Source: Bacteroides caecigallinarum (GTDB lineage: Bacteria > Bacteroidota > Bacteroidia > Bacteroidales > Bacteroidaceae). From it: a stretch of DNA of 64,000 nucleotides. Below the pieces are notes generated by a model that was not told the DNA's origin, searched no databases, and worked only from the letters and a program-made list of their open reading frames with translations. This document shows, one piece after another, positions 17,955 to 27,375 of this stretch. Position 1 is the stretch's first letter; every line of letters starts with the position of its first letter. Both the position numbers and the translations under genes were made by a program. The stretch spans positions 1 through 64,000 of the forward strand of contig NZ_JACJLE010000002.1 in the NCBI RefSeq assembly GCF_016901995.1. The letters run 5' to 3'.

Positions 17955-19307
17955 TCAATCGTTATTTTCTTCTTTTTCAGGTTCCGGATTGACTGTAACC
18001 TTGACTTTAAGGATTCTTCTGGCGTCCATTTCCAGAATTTTAAAAACATATCGCCCGAACACTATTTCCTCATTAAGCGAAGGGAACTCACCCTTAACTG
18101 CCAGAATAAAACCAGCCAAAGTCTCAGCATCATCAGAAACCTCTTCAAACTCTTCAGGATCTGTCTTCATTATCTTATAGAAATCAGACAGAAGAGTCTT
18201 AGCCTCGAAAATATAGACATTGTCCGAAACTTTCACATAAGTCCTTTCCTCATCATCATACTCATCATTGATTTCTCCAACGATTTCCTCTATAATATCT
18301 TCCATAGTCACAATGCCGGAAGTACCTCCAAATTCATCAACTACAATGGCCATATGAACCTTGTTTGACTGGAAATCACGAAGCAAATCATCAATCATTT
18401 TTGTCTCAGGAACAAAAAATGCCGGACGTATCAGTTTTCTCCAATTAAATTCATCACCTTTTTCCAGATAAGGCAAAAGATCCTTGATATAAAGAATACC
18501 CTTTACGTTATCTCTATTATCCTGATAAACAGGGATACGGGAATAACCGTTATCAACCACACATTTAAGAACCTCCGAGAAAGTGGAATCAATATCAAGA
18601 TCCACCATATCGAGACGTGAAGTCATAACTTCTTTGGCTGTTTCCTCGCCAAAGCGTATGATACCTTCCAACATATTACTTTCTTCCGAGATTTCATCTT
18701 TATCGGTAAGTTCAAGAGCCTGAGAGAGTTCATCCACTGATAGTCCCTGAGGCTTCTTATATGCAATCTTATTTATAAAGACTGTTGAGCGAACCAACAC
18801 AGAAGACAAAGGCTTGAACACATAGCTTAACACATTGAGCACAGGAGCCGCACGCCTACTGAAGGCCAGAGCATTTTGCGCTGAATATATTTTAGGCATT
18901 ATTTCCCCAAAGAGAAGCAATAGAAATGTAAGTATTACCGTAATTACAAGAAATTCAAGTAACCTTGAATCACCAAAATCGATAACAGACGTAAAGAAAA
19001 AATTGCACAGCATAATAATCATCACATTGACGAAATTATTCGAAATAAGAATCGTCGCCAAAAGCCTTTCAGAATTGGCCAGTAATGATTTGATACGCGC
19101 ATCTGAATTATGCTTCTCCTCATCTATCTCACTCAAATCCGAAGGTGTCAAAGAGAAAAAAGCTATCTCGGATGCTGAGACAAAACCTGAAGCATATAAT
19201 AACAAAATTGCTAAAATAAGAGCAACTATAGCCCCTGCATCAGGGGCAGTAACGGTCACACCGCTAAATAAATCCGCCAAGCGGCATAAATACGAATCCG
19301 GGTCCAA
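17955..19307 (-). CDS. gldE: GldE-like CNNM/CBS/CorC membrane protein
   Basis: A 450-residue protein with the HlyC/CorC layout: an N-terminal CNNM membrane domain of about four helices (FVSASEIAFFSLTPSDL, then VIVLTFLLLLFGEIMPK-like helices), a CBS pair (about 210-335; MTSRLDMVDLD, GYSRIPVYQDN, VDEFGGTSGIVTMEDIIEEI) and the C-terminal CorC_HlyC domain. Bacteroidota proteins of this type are called GldE after a gliding gene, but most Bacteroides do not glide, so the symbol marks orthology only. The role may be magnesium homeostasis. The gene follows ssb closely (30 bases). Confidence 0.88.
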   Translation of the reverse strand: MDPDSYLCRLADLFSGVTVTAPDAGAIVALILAILLLYASGFVSASEIAFFSLTPSDLSEIDEEKHNSDARIKSLLANSERLLATILISNNFVNVMIIMLCNFFFTSVIDFGDSRLLEFLVITVILTFLLLLFGEIMPKIYSAQNALAFSRRAAPVLNVLSYVFKPLSSVLVRSTVFINKIAYKKPQGLSVDELSQALELTDKDEISEESNMLEGIIRFGEETAKEVMTSRLDMVDLDIDSTFSEVLKCVVDNGYSRIPVYQDNRDNVKGILYIKDLLPYLEKGDEFNWRKLIRPAFFVPETKMIDDLLRDFQSNKVHMAIVVDEFGGTSGIVTMEDIIEEIVGEINDEYDDEERTYVKVSDNVYIFEAKTLLSDFYKIMKTDPEEFEEVSDDAETLAGFILAVKGEFPSLNEEIVFGRYVFKILEMDARRILKVKVTVNPEPEKEENND

Positions 19308-19337
19308 AGAATTTAATTTTAGTTAGACATAAGTTAT

Positions 19338-19787
19338 TTAGAAAGGCAAATCATCAGATGCCTCATCCTGTATAGGCGATTGCTGAACAGGTTGTACTGG
19401 AGAAGATGCTGGTTGAGGTTGAGATACCGGCTGCTGAGCTCCCTGCTGAGTAGAACGAGGTGTAAGCATCTCCATATTATCACCGAAAATCTCAACTACG
19501 TATCTTTTTACTCCATTCTGATCGTCATATGAACGGGAACGGATTTTTCCTTCAATATAAAGCTTATCTCCTTTATGAACGTACTTCTCTGCTATCTCTG
19601 CCAAGTTACGCCACAATACTATATTGTGCCATTCTGTACGTTCCGGTACTTGAGTTCCATTAGTTAATGTATAGGCACGGTCTGTAGTCGCTAATGTAAA
19701 AGTAGCTACTGCTACTCCACTGTCCAGATATCTCACTTCGGGATCTTTTCCCACATTACCTATTAATTGTACTTTATTTAAAGACAT
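19338..19787 (-). CDS. ssb: Single-stranded DNA-binding protein
   Basis: A 149-residue SSB: an OB fold in the first 105 residues (MSLNKVQLIGNVGKDPEVRY, EWHNIVLWRNLAEI, GKLYIEGKIRSRSYDD-type strands), a Gln/Pro-rich linker and the acidic tail DEASDDLPF used to bind repair and replication proteins. It probably leads the ssb-gldE-PPTase unit; TATTTTTG on the minus strand at 19813-19820 is the likely -7 box. Confidence 0.95.
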   Translation of the reverse strand: MSLNKVQLIGNVGKDPEVRYLDSGVAVATFTLATTDRAYTLTNGTQVPERTEWHNIVLWRNLAEIAEKYVHKGDKLYIEGKIRSRSYDDQNGVKRYVVEIFGDNMEMLTPRSTQQGAQQPVSQPQPASSPVQPVQQSPIQDEASDDLPF

Positions 19788-19812
19788 ATTCGAAAAAAAT
19801 TTTAATTCGCAT

Positions 19813-19842
19813 CAAAAATATAGAAAAAAAACGAGAAACCAA
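19813..19842 (-). promoter_or_regulatory. Promoter of ssb
   Basis: Minus strand: TTGG, 18 bp, TATTTTTG. Between here and the HU promoter (about 19845-20088) I see only AT-rich DNA without a gene or repeat. Confidence 0.45.
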
Positions 19843-20089
19843 CTATTTTGTATGATTTAAATTAAAGATACTCGCATTATAACAAATTCATGCTATCTGA
19901 TAACTATCATGAAATACCGGCAAAACAGTAATAACAAACATAGGAATGTTGAAACTGCACATCAATAGAACAGACATTATACTTATATAAATATGTAAAG
20001 TGTAAGTCATAAAAATGACATCAGAACATATCCCAAGATGGAAAAATCACTGTTTTTCTCATTTTTTTTGTAAAAATGTCGCTAATAAA

Positions 20090-20121
20090 TTTCTTAAAGA
20101 ACGAGAAAAGCTATATATTTG
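20090..20121 (+). promoter_or_regulatory. Promoter of the HU gene
   Basis: TATATTTG at 20114-20121 with a weak TTTC 20 bp upstream. The leader is about 45 bases. Confidence 0.5.
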
Positions 20122-20171
20122 CAGACCAAAAATTTAGATAAAGTATAACACAATAATTATTTATTAGCGAA

Positions 20172-20447
20172 ATGACTAAAGCAGATATTGTAAACGAAAT
20201 TGCAAAAAAGACAGGTATCGACAAAAACACTGTACTGGTTACTTTGGAAGCGTTCATGGGTTCAGTAAAAGAATCGTTATCTAACGAAGAAAATGTTTAC
20301 CTAAGAGGTTTCGGCAGTTTCGTAGTTAAGAAGAGAGCACAGAAAACAGCTCGTAATATATCAAAGAACACTACAATAATCATCCCGGAACACAATATTC
20401 CGGTATTCAAACCAGCAAAGACTTTTACACTTTCAGTGAAGGAATAA
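20172..20447 (+). CDS. HU-family DNA-binding protein
   Basis: A 91-residue nucleoid protein: helical N-terminal dimer part (MTKADIVNEIAKKTGIDKN), then the LRGFGSFVVKKRAQKTARN block and the DNA-bending beta arms (IPEHNIPVFKPAKTF). It heads a conserved Bacteroidota group of HU, a 30-residue basic protein and RNase G. Confidence 0.95.
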   Translation: MTKADIVNEIAKKTGIDKNTVLVTLEAFMGSVKESLSNEENVYLRGFGSFVVKKRAQKTARNISKNTTIIIPEHNIPVFKPAKTFTLSVKE

Positions 20448-20484
20448 TTAATTTTAGTATTAACCCTATAAAAATTTTAAAGCT

Positions 20485-20577
20485 ATGCCAAGCGGAAAGA
20501 AAAGAAAAAGACATAAAATGTCTACTCACAAGCGTAAAAAAAGACTAAGAAAGAACAGACATAAAAGCAAAAAATAA
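20485..20577 (+). CDS. 30-residue basic AURKAIP1/COX24-like (mS38-related) protein
   Basis: A 30-codon gene, MPSGKKRKRHKMSTHKRKKR and a further ten basic residues; about two thirds are Lys, Arg or His. It carries the KRKRHKMSTHKRKKR block of the DUF1713 (AURKAIP1/COX24) family, whose mitochondrial member is small-subunit ribosomal protein mS38. Position between HU and RNase G and the composition favour a small ribosomal protein. Such tiny genes are often missed by gene callers. Start and stop are unambiguous; the gap to HU is 37 bases. Confidence 0.8.
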   Translation: MPSGKKRKRHKMSTHKRKKRLRKNRHKSKK

Positions 20578-20601
20578 TTGTTAGTCTGTCCCGACTTCAA
20601 T

Positions 20602-20650
20602 AAAGAACAAACTTGCAAAGAACTGTTTCAGTCTTTCGGGTTTGTTCTTT
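20602..20650 (+). terminator. Hairpin between the small basic gene and rng
   Basis: Stem AAAGAACAAAC / GTTTGTTCTTT, with an overlapping CCCGA / TCGGG pairing (20590-20594 with 20636-20640). The T-run after it is poor, so it may attenuate rather than end transcription into rng. Confidence 0.5.
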
Positions 20651-20694
20651 GTCTTAATTAAGAATTTAAACAATTTCCATTAAACCAAGAAAAA

Positions 20695-22269
20695 GTGACA
20701 AGCGAATTAGTTGTTGACGTACAGCCCAAAGAGATTTCTATAGCCCTGCTGGAAGACAAGAATCTGGTAGAGTTTCAGAAAGAAGAAAGAAACCTTTCCT
20801 TCTCTGTCGGGAATATGTATGTGGGCAAAGTAAAAAAACTTATGCCCGGACTTAATGCATGCTTCGTGGATGTCGGCTTCGAAAAAGACGCATTCCTTCA
20901 CTATCTTGATTTGGGACCACAGTTTCATTCTTATCAAAAGTATCTAAAGCAAGTAATCAGTGACCGTAAGAAACTTTTTCCTATATCAAAGGCAAACTCT
21001 CTGCCGGATATTGACAAAGACGGTTCAATATCAAATGTCCTCCAGCAAGGTCAGGAAGTAATTGTTCAGATAGTAAAAGAACCTATCTCTACAAAAGGTC
21101 CTCGCCTTACATGCGAACTTTCATTTGCAGGAAGATATCTGGTACTCATTCCGTTCAACGACAAAGTTTCTGTTTCGCAGAAAATAAAATCGAGCGAAGA
21201 AAGGACACGATTGAAGCAACTGCTTCAGAGCATCAAGCCAAAGAACTTCGGAATCATAGTAAGAACAGTAGCCGAAGGAAAAAGAGTGGCAGAACTGGAT
21301 GCCGAACTGAAAGTATTGCTCAAACATTGGGAAGAAACAATAACTAAGGTGCAGTCTGCTACAAAGCTGCCCACACTGGTATATGAGGAAACAAGCCGCA
21401 CTGTCGCTATGCTGCGCGACCTGTTCAATCCGTCATACGAAAATATTTATGTAAACGATGAAACCGTTTACAACGAAGTAAAAGACTATGTAGCCCTGAT
21501 AGCTCCCGAACGCGGGAACATTGTAAAGCGCTACACCGGTCAGCTTCCCATTTTCGACAACTTTGCCATCACAAAGCAAATAAAATCATCATTCGGTAAG
21601 ACTGTTTCGTACAAAAGCGGAGCTTACCTCATTATTGAACATACCGAAGCACTTCACGTGGTAGATGTGAACAGCGGCAACCGCTCAAAATCTGCCAACG
21701 GACAGGAAGCCAATGCCTTAGATGTGAATCTTGGTGCTGCCGACGAACTGGCACGCCAGCTCAGACTGAGGGATATGGGTGGTATAATAGTTGTCGATTT
21801 CATTGATATGAACCTTGCCGAGAACCGTCAGAAACTATACGAACGCATGTGTCAGAACATGCAGAAGGACAGGGCAAAGCATAACATCCTGCCGTTAAGC
21901 AAATTCGGCCTTATGCAGATAACCCGACAAAGAGTTCGTCCTGCAATGGACGTGACTACCGACGAAGAATGTCCTGTATGTTTCGGTAAAGGTAAAATCA
22001 AACCTTCGATACTTTTCACAGATTCTCTGGAAAGCAAACTGGACTATTTGGTCAACAAATTAAAAGTGAAAAAATTCACGTTGCATATACATCCGTACGT
22101 TGCTGCTTACGTAAACCAAGGTATGGTTTCACTAAAGCGTAAATGGCAAATGAAATACGGATTTGGTATCAAAGTCATTCCTAATCAGAACCTTGCAATG
22201 CTGGAATATAAATTCTATGACCCAAAAGGTGAAGAAATAGACATGAAGGAAGAGTTTGAAATCAAATAA
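20695..22269 (+). CDS. rng: Ribonuclease E/G family protein
   Basis: A 524-residue endoribonuclease of the RNase G size class, without the long RNase E scaffold tail. An S1-like RNA-binding segment (MYVGKVKKLMPGLNACFVDVG to about 125) is inserted in the N-terminal part; catalytic acids are in HVVDVNSGN and GGIIVVDFIDM; the zinc-link cysteines are in CPVCFGKG. The start is GTG. It is likely cotranscribed with HU and the small basic gene, and ends at a strong hairpin. Confidence 0.94.
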   Translation: MTSELVVDVQPKEISIALLEDKNLVEFQKEERNLSFSVGNMYVGKVKKLMPGLNACFVDVGFEKDAFLHYLDLGPQFHSYQKYLKQVISDRKKLFPISKANSLPDIDKDGSISNVLQQGQEVIVQIVKEPISTKGPRLTCELSFAGRYLVLIPFNDKVSVSQKIKSSEERTRLKQLLQSIKPKNFGIIVRTVAEGKRVAELDAELKVLLKHWEETITKVQSATKLPTLVYEETSRTVAMLRDLFNPSYENIYVNDETVYNEVKDYVALIAPERGNIVKRYTGQLPIFDNFAITKQIKSSFGKTVSYKSGAYLIIEHTEALHVVDVNSGNRSKSANGQEANALDVNLGAADELARQLRLRDMGGIIVVDFIDMNLAENRQKLYERMCQNMQKDRAKHNILPLSKFGLMQITRQRVRPAMDVTTDEECPVCFGKGKIKPSILFTDSLESKLDYLVNKLKVKKFTLHIHPYVAAYVNQGMVSLKRKWQMKYGFGIKVIPNQNLAMLEYKFYDPKGEEIDMKEEFEIK

Positions 22270-22293
22270 AAAAAGCAAAAAGAAAGAAATCAA

Positions 22294-22346
22294 GACTGCA
22301 TGGCTGTCCATAAAACAAGTAAAGGACACCATGCAGTTTCTTTTTT
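22294..22346 (+). terminator. Terminator after rng
   Basis: Stem ACTGCATGG..GTCC / GGAC..CCATGCAGT with a T-run (TTTCTTTTTT). Confidence 0.85.
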
Positions 22347-22366
22347 ATACAGCACTATGATAAAAC

Positions 22367-22397
22367 TTGCATCATCCAACTAAAAATGCCATCTTTG
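22367..22397 (+). promoter_or_regulatory. Promoter of the C1 peptidase gene
   Basis: TTGC, 20 bp, CATCTTTG (one mismatch to TAnnTTTG). It places transcription start near 22404 and rules out the TTG at 22367 as translation start. Confidence 0.55.
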
Positions 22398-22429
22398 CAA
22401 CAGAAACAAAAACAAATAACCATAAACAC

Positions 22430-23803
22430 ATGAAAAAAACATTATTCACAGCAGCTCTAGGAGCTATTGCATTAAGTGCAGGGGCACAGCAAATCACTGA
22501 GTCAGATCTGAAGGATATACAGTCATCATTCGTGATGGATGCATCTACAAAAGCACTTCAGAACATAATCACAAATGATGCCAACCTGAGAAAACTGTCC
22601 CTGAACAGAGATATTCAAGGTGAAACAGACCACTACTTCAAATATAAAGTTGATGTGAAAGGTATAACAGACCAGCAGCAGTCTGGAAGATGCTGGATGT
22701 TTACTTCTATGAACGTACTCCGTCCGTCGGTAATGAAACAGTTCAACATCAAGGAATTCGACTTCTCACACAACTACAACTATTTCTGGGATATGTTCGA
22801 AAAGAGTAATCTTTTCCTTGAAAATGCCATTGCTACAGCTGATCATGACATGTTGGAACGTGACGTAGAGTTTTATTTCAGAACACCTGTAGGCGACGGT
22901 GGCGTTTGGAACCTGTTCTATAATATAGCTGAAAAATACGGTGTAGTTCCTCAGACTGTCATGCCGGAAACTGCACACTCAAACAACACAACACAGATGC
23001 GTTCCGTGCTCAACGAACGTCTGCGCACAGGAGGATACGAACTCCGTAATCTGGTAAACGGAAAGAAGGGTAAGAAAGAGATAGCAGAAGCCAAGAAGGC
23101 TATATTAAAAGATATTTACAGAATCCTTTCACTCTGCCTCGGCAATCCTCCCAGCCAGTTCGAATGGAGATACGAAACCACAGCCGGTGAAATCAAGACA
23201 CTGAAAACTACTCCTAAGGAATTCTATAACATGATCAAACCGGAAAACTACAATCCGGAATCATACGTCATGATAATGAACGACCCTACCCGCGAGTACT
23301 ATAAGGTTTATGAGATAGCAAACTACCGCAATACATACGAAGGTGTGAACTGGATATATCTGAACCTGCCTAACGATGTCATCAAAAAAGCGGCTATATC
23401 TTCTATCAAGGGTAATGAAGCTATGTATGCATCAGTTGATGTTGCTATGTATAATTCTGCCGACGGTGTTTGTCATCCTGAAATGTTCGATTATTCCTCA
23501 CTTTTCGGAATAAAGCTCGACATGGACAAGAAAGCAAGAATCCTTACCAGAGAAAGCGGGTCTGCCCACGCCATGTCTTTGAGAGCTGTTGACACAGACG
23601 AAAACGACAAACCACTGAAATGGCAGTTTGAAAACAGCTGGGGTTCGTCTGCAGGTCATAACGGATTCATGACTTTCACAGATGAATGGTTCGATGAATA
23701 TCTGTTCCGCATCGTGATAAACAAGAAATATCTTGACGAAAAATCTCTGAAGGCTGCAAAACAGAAACCTGTGGCACTTCCTGCTTGGGATTATATGTTC
23801 TAA
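22430..23803 (+). CDS. Secreted C1B cysteine aminopeptidase (bleomycin hydrolase / PepC type)
   Basis: A 457-residue papain-fold peptidase with a signal peptide (MKKTLFTAALGAIALSAGA, then QQ). The oxyanion Gln and catalytic Cys lie in QQQSGRCWMFTSMN, the His in SGSAHAMSLRAVD and the Asn in FENSWGSSAGHNGFM. Cytosolic bleomycin hydrolases lack a signal peptide, so this periplasmic or exported form suggests a role in peptide scavenging. The ATG at 22430 is chosen for its signal peptide and for its place after the promoter. Monocistronic. Confidence 0.92.
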   Translation: MKKTLFTAALGAIALSAGAQQITESDLKDIQSSFVMDASTKALQNIITNDANLRKLSLNRDIQGETDHYFKYKVDVKGITDQQQSGRCWMFTSMNVLRPSVMKQFNIKEFDFSHNYNYFWDMFEKSNLFLENAIATADHDMLERDVEFYFRTPVGDGGVWNLFYNIAEKYGVVPQTVMPETAHSNNTTQMRSVLNERLRTGGYELRNLVNGKKGKKEIAEAKKAILKDIYRILSLCLGNPPSQFEWRYETTAGEIKTLKTTPKEFYNMIKPENYNPESYVMIMNDPTREYYKVYEIANYRNTYEGVNWIYLNLPNDVIKKAAISSIKGNEAMYASVDVAMYNSADGVCHPEMFDYSSLFGIKLDMDKKARILTRESGSAHAMSLRAVDTDENDKPLKWQFENSWGSSAGHNGFMTFTDEWFDEYLFRIVINKKYLDEKSLKAAKQKPVALPAWDYMF

Positions 23804-23827
23804 AAGTCAGATTATAATATAAATAAT

Positions 23828-23879
23828 AAGAGCCATATCATAATCTCTTTTCAATAAGAGGATTGATATGGCTCTTTTA
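23828..23879. terminator. Bidirectional terminator between the C1 and M23 peptidase genes
   Basis: Stem AAGAGCCATATCA / TGATATGGCTCTT, continued by an inner stem AATCTCTT / AAGAGGATT. T-runs flank it on both strands. Confidence 0.85.
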
Positions 23880-23903
23880 TATTTTCAGCTCAATAAAAAT
23901 ATC

Positions 23904-25160
23904 TTACATTCCCTGAAGTCTGTTCATCAATGAGTCGCGAAGAACTGTATAAGCAGCCATATTCTGCTGACTTACAGGTTTCTTAGGTTGCGACTTGATT
24001 GTGAGCGGATTTATAGGCTTTCCGTTCTCGAATACACGGAAATCAAGATGCGGTCCGGTAGAAAGTCCGGTGGAACCTACATAGCCTATCACTTCTTTCT
24101 GCTTGACTGAAGAACCGACTTTCAAGCCTTTAGCAAAACGTGACAGATGCATATATGTAGTGACATAAACACTGTTATGCTTAATCTTGACGTAATTACC
24201 TCCTCCCCCGGCCTGATAACCTTTTGCTATAACCTTTCCGTTACCGATGGCATACACCGGAGTTCCCGTAGGAGCTGCATAGTCCACACCATGATGCGCA
24301 CGATAACGCTTCAGCACCGGATGATAACGGCTATTGGTAAAACGCGACGAAATACGGTAGAAATCAAGCGGAGCTTTCAGAAATGCTCCTTCAAGACTGT
24401 TTCCTTTCTCATTATAATAAAGTTCCTCACCATCCTGAGTGAACGGAATAGCATAATATGTACTGTCCGAAGCACGGAAAGATGCCGCAAGCACATGAAA
24501 GTTCTGCAACGCATTTCCATCGACATATTCCTGTTCGTATATCACACGGAATTCATCTTCCTTCTGAAGTCCGAAGAAGTCGATAGTCCATCCGAATATA
24601 TGCGAGAGAACTATAGCAAGCTGCGGCGAAGTATTACAATCCTGCATGGCTACCCACAATGAAGAATTGATTTTCCCCTTTGCCTCTTTAGTTCTCCACT
24701 CTACAGGGTTCTGACCGCGTGTAACCTTATATTCTCCCCTAAGGTCGAAAACTACATACGATTTCGGATCTTCCTCATAAACAAAAAACTTTGGAGTGGC
24801 AAGGCTGTCCTTCGAAGTAAACATTGCATAGGCCCTTCCGCTACGTATCTTCCTTACATCGAATACACCTTCCGTCTTAAGATTCAGATCATGAATATTC
24901 TGAGAACTCAATCCATGATCAGACAATATAAAAGACAAATTCTGGTTAGGCTTCACTATACCATACTTCACATTGTATTTATCAACCGGGATACCATATT
25001 TGTAAGTAATTTCTTCCACCTCGGCAGAGTCAGTCACCTCCACTTCATCAAGCGACTGCTCTTCGGTTTCTATAGAACGATAATTGTTTACTGTCAGTAC
25101 AGCCACAAGTACCACGGCTACAGCTACCAGAGCCAATATTATTTTCTTCTGCTTATTCAT
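23904..25160 (-). CDS. M23-family peptidoglycan endopeptidase
   Basis: A 418-residue envelope peptidase: one N-terminal membrane helix (about 7-25), two regions typical of OapA/MepM-like proteins (KYNVKYGIVKPNQNLSFIL) and a LytM domain in the last 130 residues. The first zinc motif HHGVDYA and the catalytic-region His in YMHLSRFA are normal. The last motif reads GPHLDFRV, that is His-x-Asp where LytM proteins have His-x-His; Asp may still bind zinc. The start overlaps the end of the nitroreductase gene by 8 bases. Last gene of a long minus-strand run. Confidence 0.9.
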   Translation of the reverse strand: MNKQKKIILALVAVAVVLVAVLTVNNYRSIETEEQSLDEVEVTDSAEVEEITYKYGIPVDKYNVKYGIVKPNQNLSFILSDHGLSSQNIHDLNLKTEGVFDVRKIRSGRAYAMFTSKDSLATPKFFVYEEDPKSYVVFDLRGEYKVTRGQNPVEWRTKEAKGKINSSLWVAMQDCNTSPQLAIVLSHIFGWTIDFFGLQKEDEFRVIYEQEYVDGNALQNFHVLAASFRASDSTYYAIPFTQDGEELYYNEKGNSLEGAFLKAPLDFYRISSRFTNSRYHPVLKRYRAHHGVDYAAPTGTPVYAIGNGKVIAKGYQAGGGGNYVKIKHNSVYVTTYMHLSRFAKGLKVGSSVKQKEVIGYVGSTGLSTGPHLDFRVFENGKPINPLTIKSQPKKPVSQQNMAAYTVLRDSLMNRLQGM

Positions 25161-25686
25161 ACTTGTTCCAACTGCTCATAGTGTTAATGTCTTTTCTGAT
25201 TTTATTTCTCGTCTCACCATCAGGATAACCCAATGTAATCAGAAGCGGAACTCTCTTGCTACCTATACCTAGCAACTTCTTCACTTTCTTTTCATCGAAC
25301 CATCCAAGGATACATGTTCCCAGACCAAGTTCTGCAGCCTGAAGACAGAAATTCTCTACCGCAATACCTACGTCAAGAAGAGAATACTCCTTATCCTTAA
25401 TTACGCTACCTATACGTGCCGTAAAATTCATTTTCTCCAACACTACAGCCACAATTACTGGACTTTGCACTGCAAACTTGTTCATTCCCATACCTGCCGC
25501 AGCCGATGCCATCTCCGGAAGCAATTGCGGATCGTCCACCACAACAAACTTCCATGGCTGACTGTTGCATGCCGACGGAGCTAGTCTTGCAGCTTCAAGG
25601 CATTTGACAATCTTTTCTCTATCTACCGGAGTGTTCTTATACTTTCTGTCACTCTGACGTTTCTTTACTAAATCTAAAAAATCCAT
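25153..25686 (-). CDS. Nitroreductase-family flavoprotein
   Basis: A 177-residue FMN enzyme of the nitroreductase fold. RQSDRKYKNTPVD gives the N-terminal FMN-phosphate Arg/Ser block, LAPSACNSQPWKFVVV the next, and GLGTCILGWFDE plus LITLGYPDG the C-terminal flavin-binding parts. The substrate cannot be inferred. It lies between the RluA-type gene (19-base gap) and the M23 gene (8-base overlap). Confidence 0.9.
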   Translation of the reverse strand: MDFLDLVKKRQSDRKYKNTPVDREKIVKCLEAARLAPSACNSQPWKFVVVDDPQLLPEMASAAAGMGMNKFAVQSPVIVAVVLEKMNFTARIGSVIKDKEYSLLDVGIAVENFCLQAAELGLGTCILGWFDEKKVKKLLGIGSKRVPLLITLGYPDGETRNKIRKDINTMSSWNKYE

Positions 25687-25705
25687 ATATTATCAATTTT
25701 AATTA

Positions 25706-27340
25706 TTACAACGTAAACGGACACGGAGAAACTATCTCTATCTCCTTATCCGACACCGGATGTCTGAATACGAGTCTTGATGCATGAAGACACAAACGTG
25801 AAGCCGAATCGGGATTACCATAAAGTTCATCTCCCGATATAGGACATCCGAGGCCTGAGACATGAGCCGAATGTACACGCAACTGATGAGTCCGACCGGT
25901 ATGAGGCTTAAAGACGACTTTCGCCCGTCCATCCTTTATACATTCCACCTTATATTCAGTTATTGCCAGCTTGCCATTCTCAAAATCAACCATCTGTCGC
26001 GGTCTGTCAAGGGGATTCAGGCATATAGGCAAATCTATGATACCAAATTCCTGCGACGGAACGCCATCCAATATGGCTATGTATTCCTTTGAGATACTCC
26101 TTGTCTCGAACTGAGACTGCAACCGGGCATGCACATCCTTGTCCTTGGCAGCGAGAAGTATCCCTGACGTTGCCATATCAAGGCGATGAACCACCAAAGG
26201 ACCGGTAGCATCAGGATACATAAGTCTTAATCTCTGCTGTACAGAGTCCAGATCATTTTTTCCCGGAACAGAAAGCATGCCCGACGGCTTCTCAACAGCT
26301 ACTATCCATTCATCCTCATACAAAATCTTAAGCGGAGTATCCTTAAACAAATCCTCTGCCAATGGATTAGGCTCCACATCAAGCCCTACGAGCATATGTT
26401 TCAGTATAGGTTCGCATTTACCTTTGCATGAAGGATAAAAATAGCCGTCGTGACGAATCTCATCCTTGGGCGACATTCCGCACCAGAATTCACCCATAGC
26501 CAACGGCTGCAGGCCATACAGATAAGCATACTGCAAAAGTTTAGGCAAAGCGCACTCCCCTGCTCCTGCCGGCGGTAATCCTTGAGGAGTATCTTTGAAT
26601 ATCTCACACAGGTCTTTACGCTCACCCTTTGCATTAAACATATCAAATTGCTTGAAAAGCCATAACTGCAATGCAGCCGAACGAGTTTTTCTCTCTTGTT
26701 TCAACTGTAATATCTCAGTATCAAAAGCTTTCACTTTCTGCTCTACCTCATTCAGCCTTTCTTTCCACGAATTCTCCAGTCTCTTATATTCGGCCTTTTG
26801 AAACTGGCTCTCACGAACCAGGGCATCAAGTTCTTCAGGCGAAAGGTTGCCATTAGCACGTTTTTCATCCCTCTCCTTTTTGCTCCTCTTCAGTTTCTCC
26901 TTGGCAGACGCTAAAGAAGAAGATGCTTGAATCTTTATCTCCTCTTGTTCTTTTTTCGCCATGAGATAAGAATCACTTTTGGATATATCGCTGATACGTC
27001 TGTTCAAAGCCGAGATTTCCGATTCTTCTTTCCTGAAATAACCGTCAGGATTAAGAAGGTCATACACAGGAGGAACAAAGAAATCATGCATATTACTACC
27101 GGCCAGATTTCCGGAAAAGGCAGCCAGATAACCGATACCGCCATCTGATGTCCTTACTATCAGTACACCAAACATCTTGCCTTTGCCGATTTCATCCTGC
27201 CAGTCAAGTCGAGTGGATAAATAAGACCGAACCTCATCCGCTGCTATTCGTGTCAGCGGATGAGGTGTATAATGAAAAGGGAATGTAAATTTCTCGGGTA
27301 GAGAAATTTCCTCAATATTCTGTTTGAAAAAATGAATCAC
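25706..27340 (-). CDS. RluA-family pseudouridine synthase with a long N-terminal extension
   Basis: A 544-residue enzyme. The catalytic domain is in the last 215 residues: LYEDEWIVAVEKPSGML, HRLDMATSGILLAAK with the catalytic Asp, and HTGRTHQLRVHSAH. The first 330 residues are an extension with a predicted coiled coil (about 115-215, many Lys/Glu) and a Cys/Pro-rich part (PPAGAGECALPKLLQYAYL) seen in long RluA relatives. No S4 domain. The RNA target is not evident. Part of the minus-strand run from ispE to the M23 gene. Confidence 0.88.
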   Translation of the reverse strand: MIHFFKQNIEEISLPEKFTFPFHYTPHPLTRIAADEVRSYLSTRLDWQDEIGKGKMFGVLIVRTSDGGIGYLAAFSGNLAGSNMHDFFVPPVYDLLNPDGYFRKEESEISALNRRISDISKSDSYLMAKKEQEEIKIQASSSLASAKEKLKRSKKERDEKRANGNLSPEELDALVRESQFQKAEYKRLENSWKERLNEVEQKVKAFDTEILQLKQERKTRSAALQLWLFKQFDMFNAKGERKDLCEIFKDTPQGLPPAGAGECALPKLLQYAYLYGLQPLAMGEFWCGMSPKDEIRHDGYFYPSCKGKCEPILKHMLVGLDVEPNPLAEDLFKDTPLKILYEDEWIVAVEKPSGMLSVPGKNDLDSVQQRLRLMYPDATGPLVVHRLDMATSGILLAAKDKDVHARLQSQFETRSISKEYIAILDGVPSQEFGIIDLPICLNPLDRPRQMVDFENGKLAITEYKVECIKDGRAKVVFKPHTGRTHQLRVHSAHVSGLGCPISGDELYGNPDSASRLCLHASRLVFRHPVSDKEIEIVSPCPFTL

Positions 27341-27375
27341 TTCTATCTATCCTCCAGATTCAAACAAATGGTGAA

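Noticed and set aside
22367-22429. Longer N-terminus for the C1 peptidase
   Set aside because: The TTG start would overlap the promoter and bury the signal peptide.
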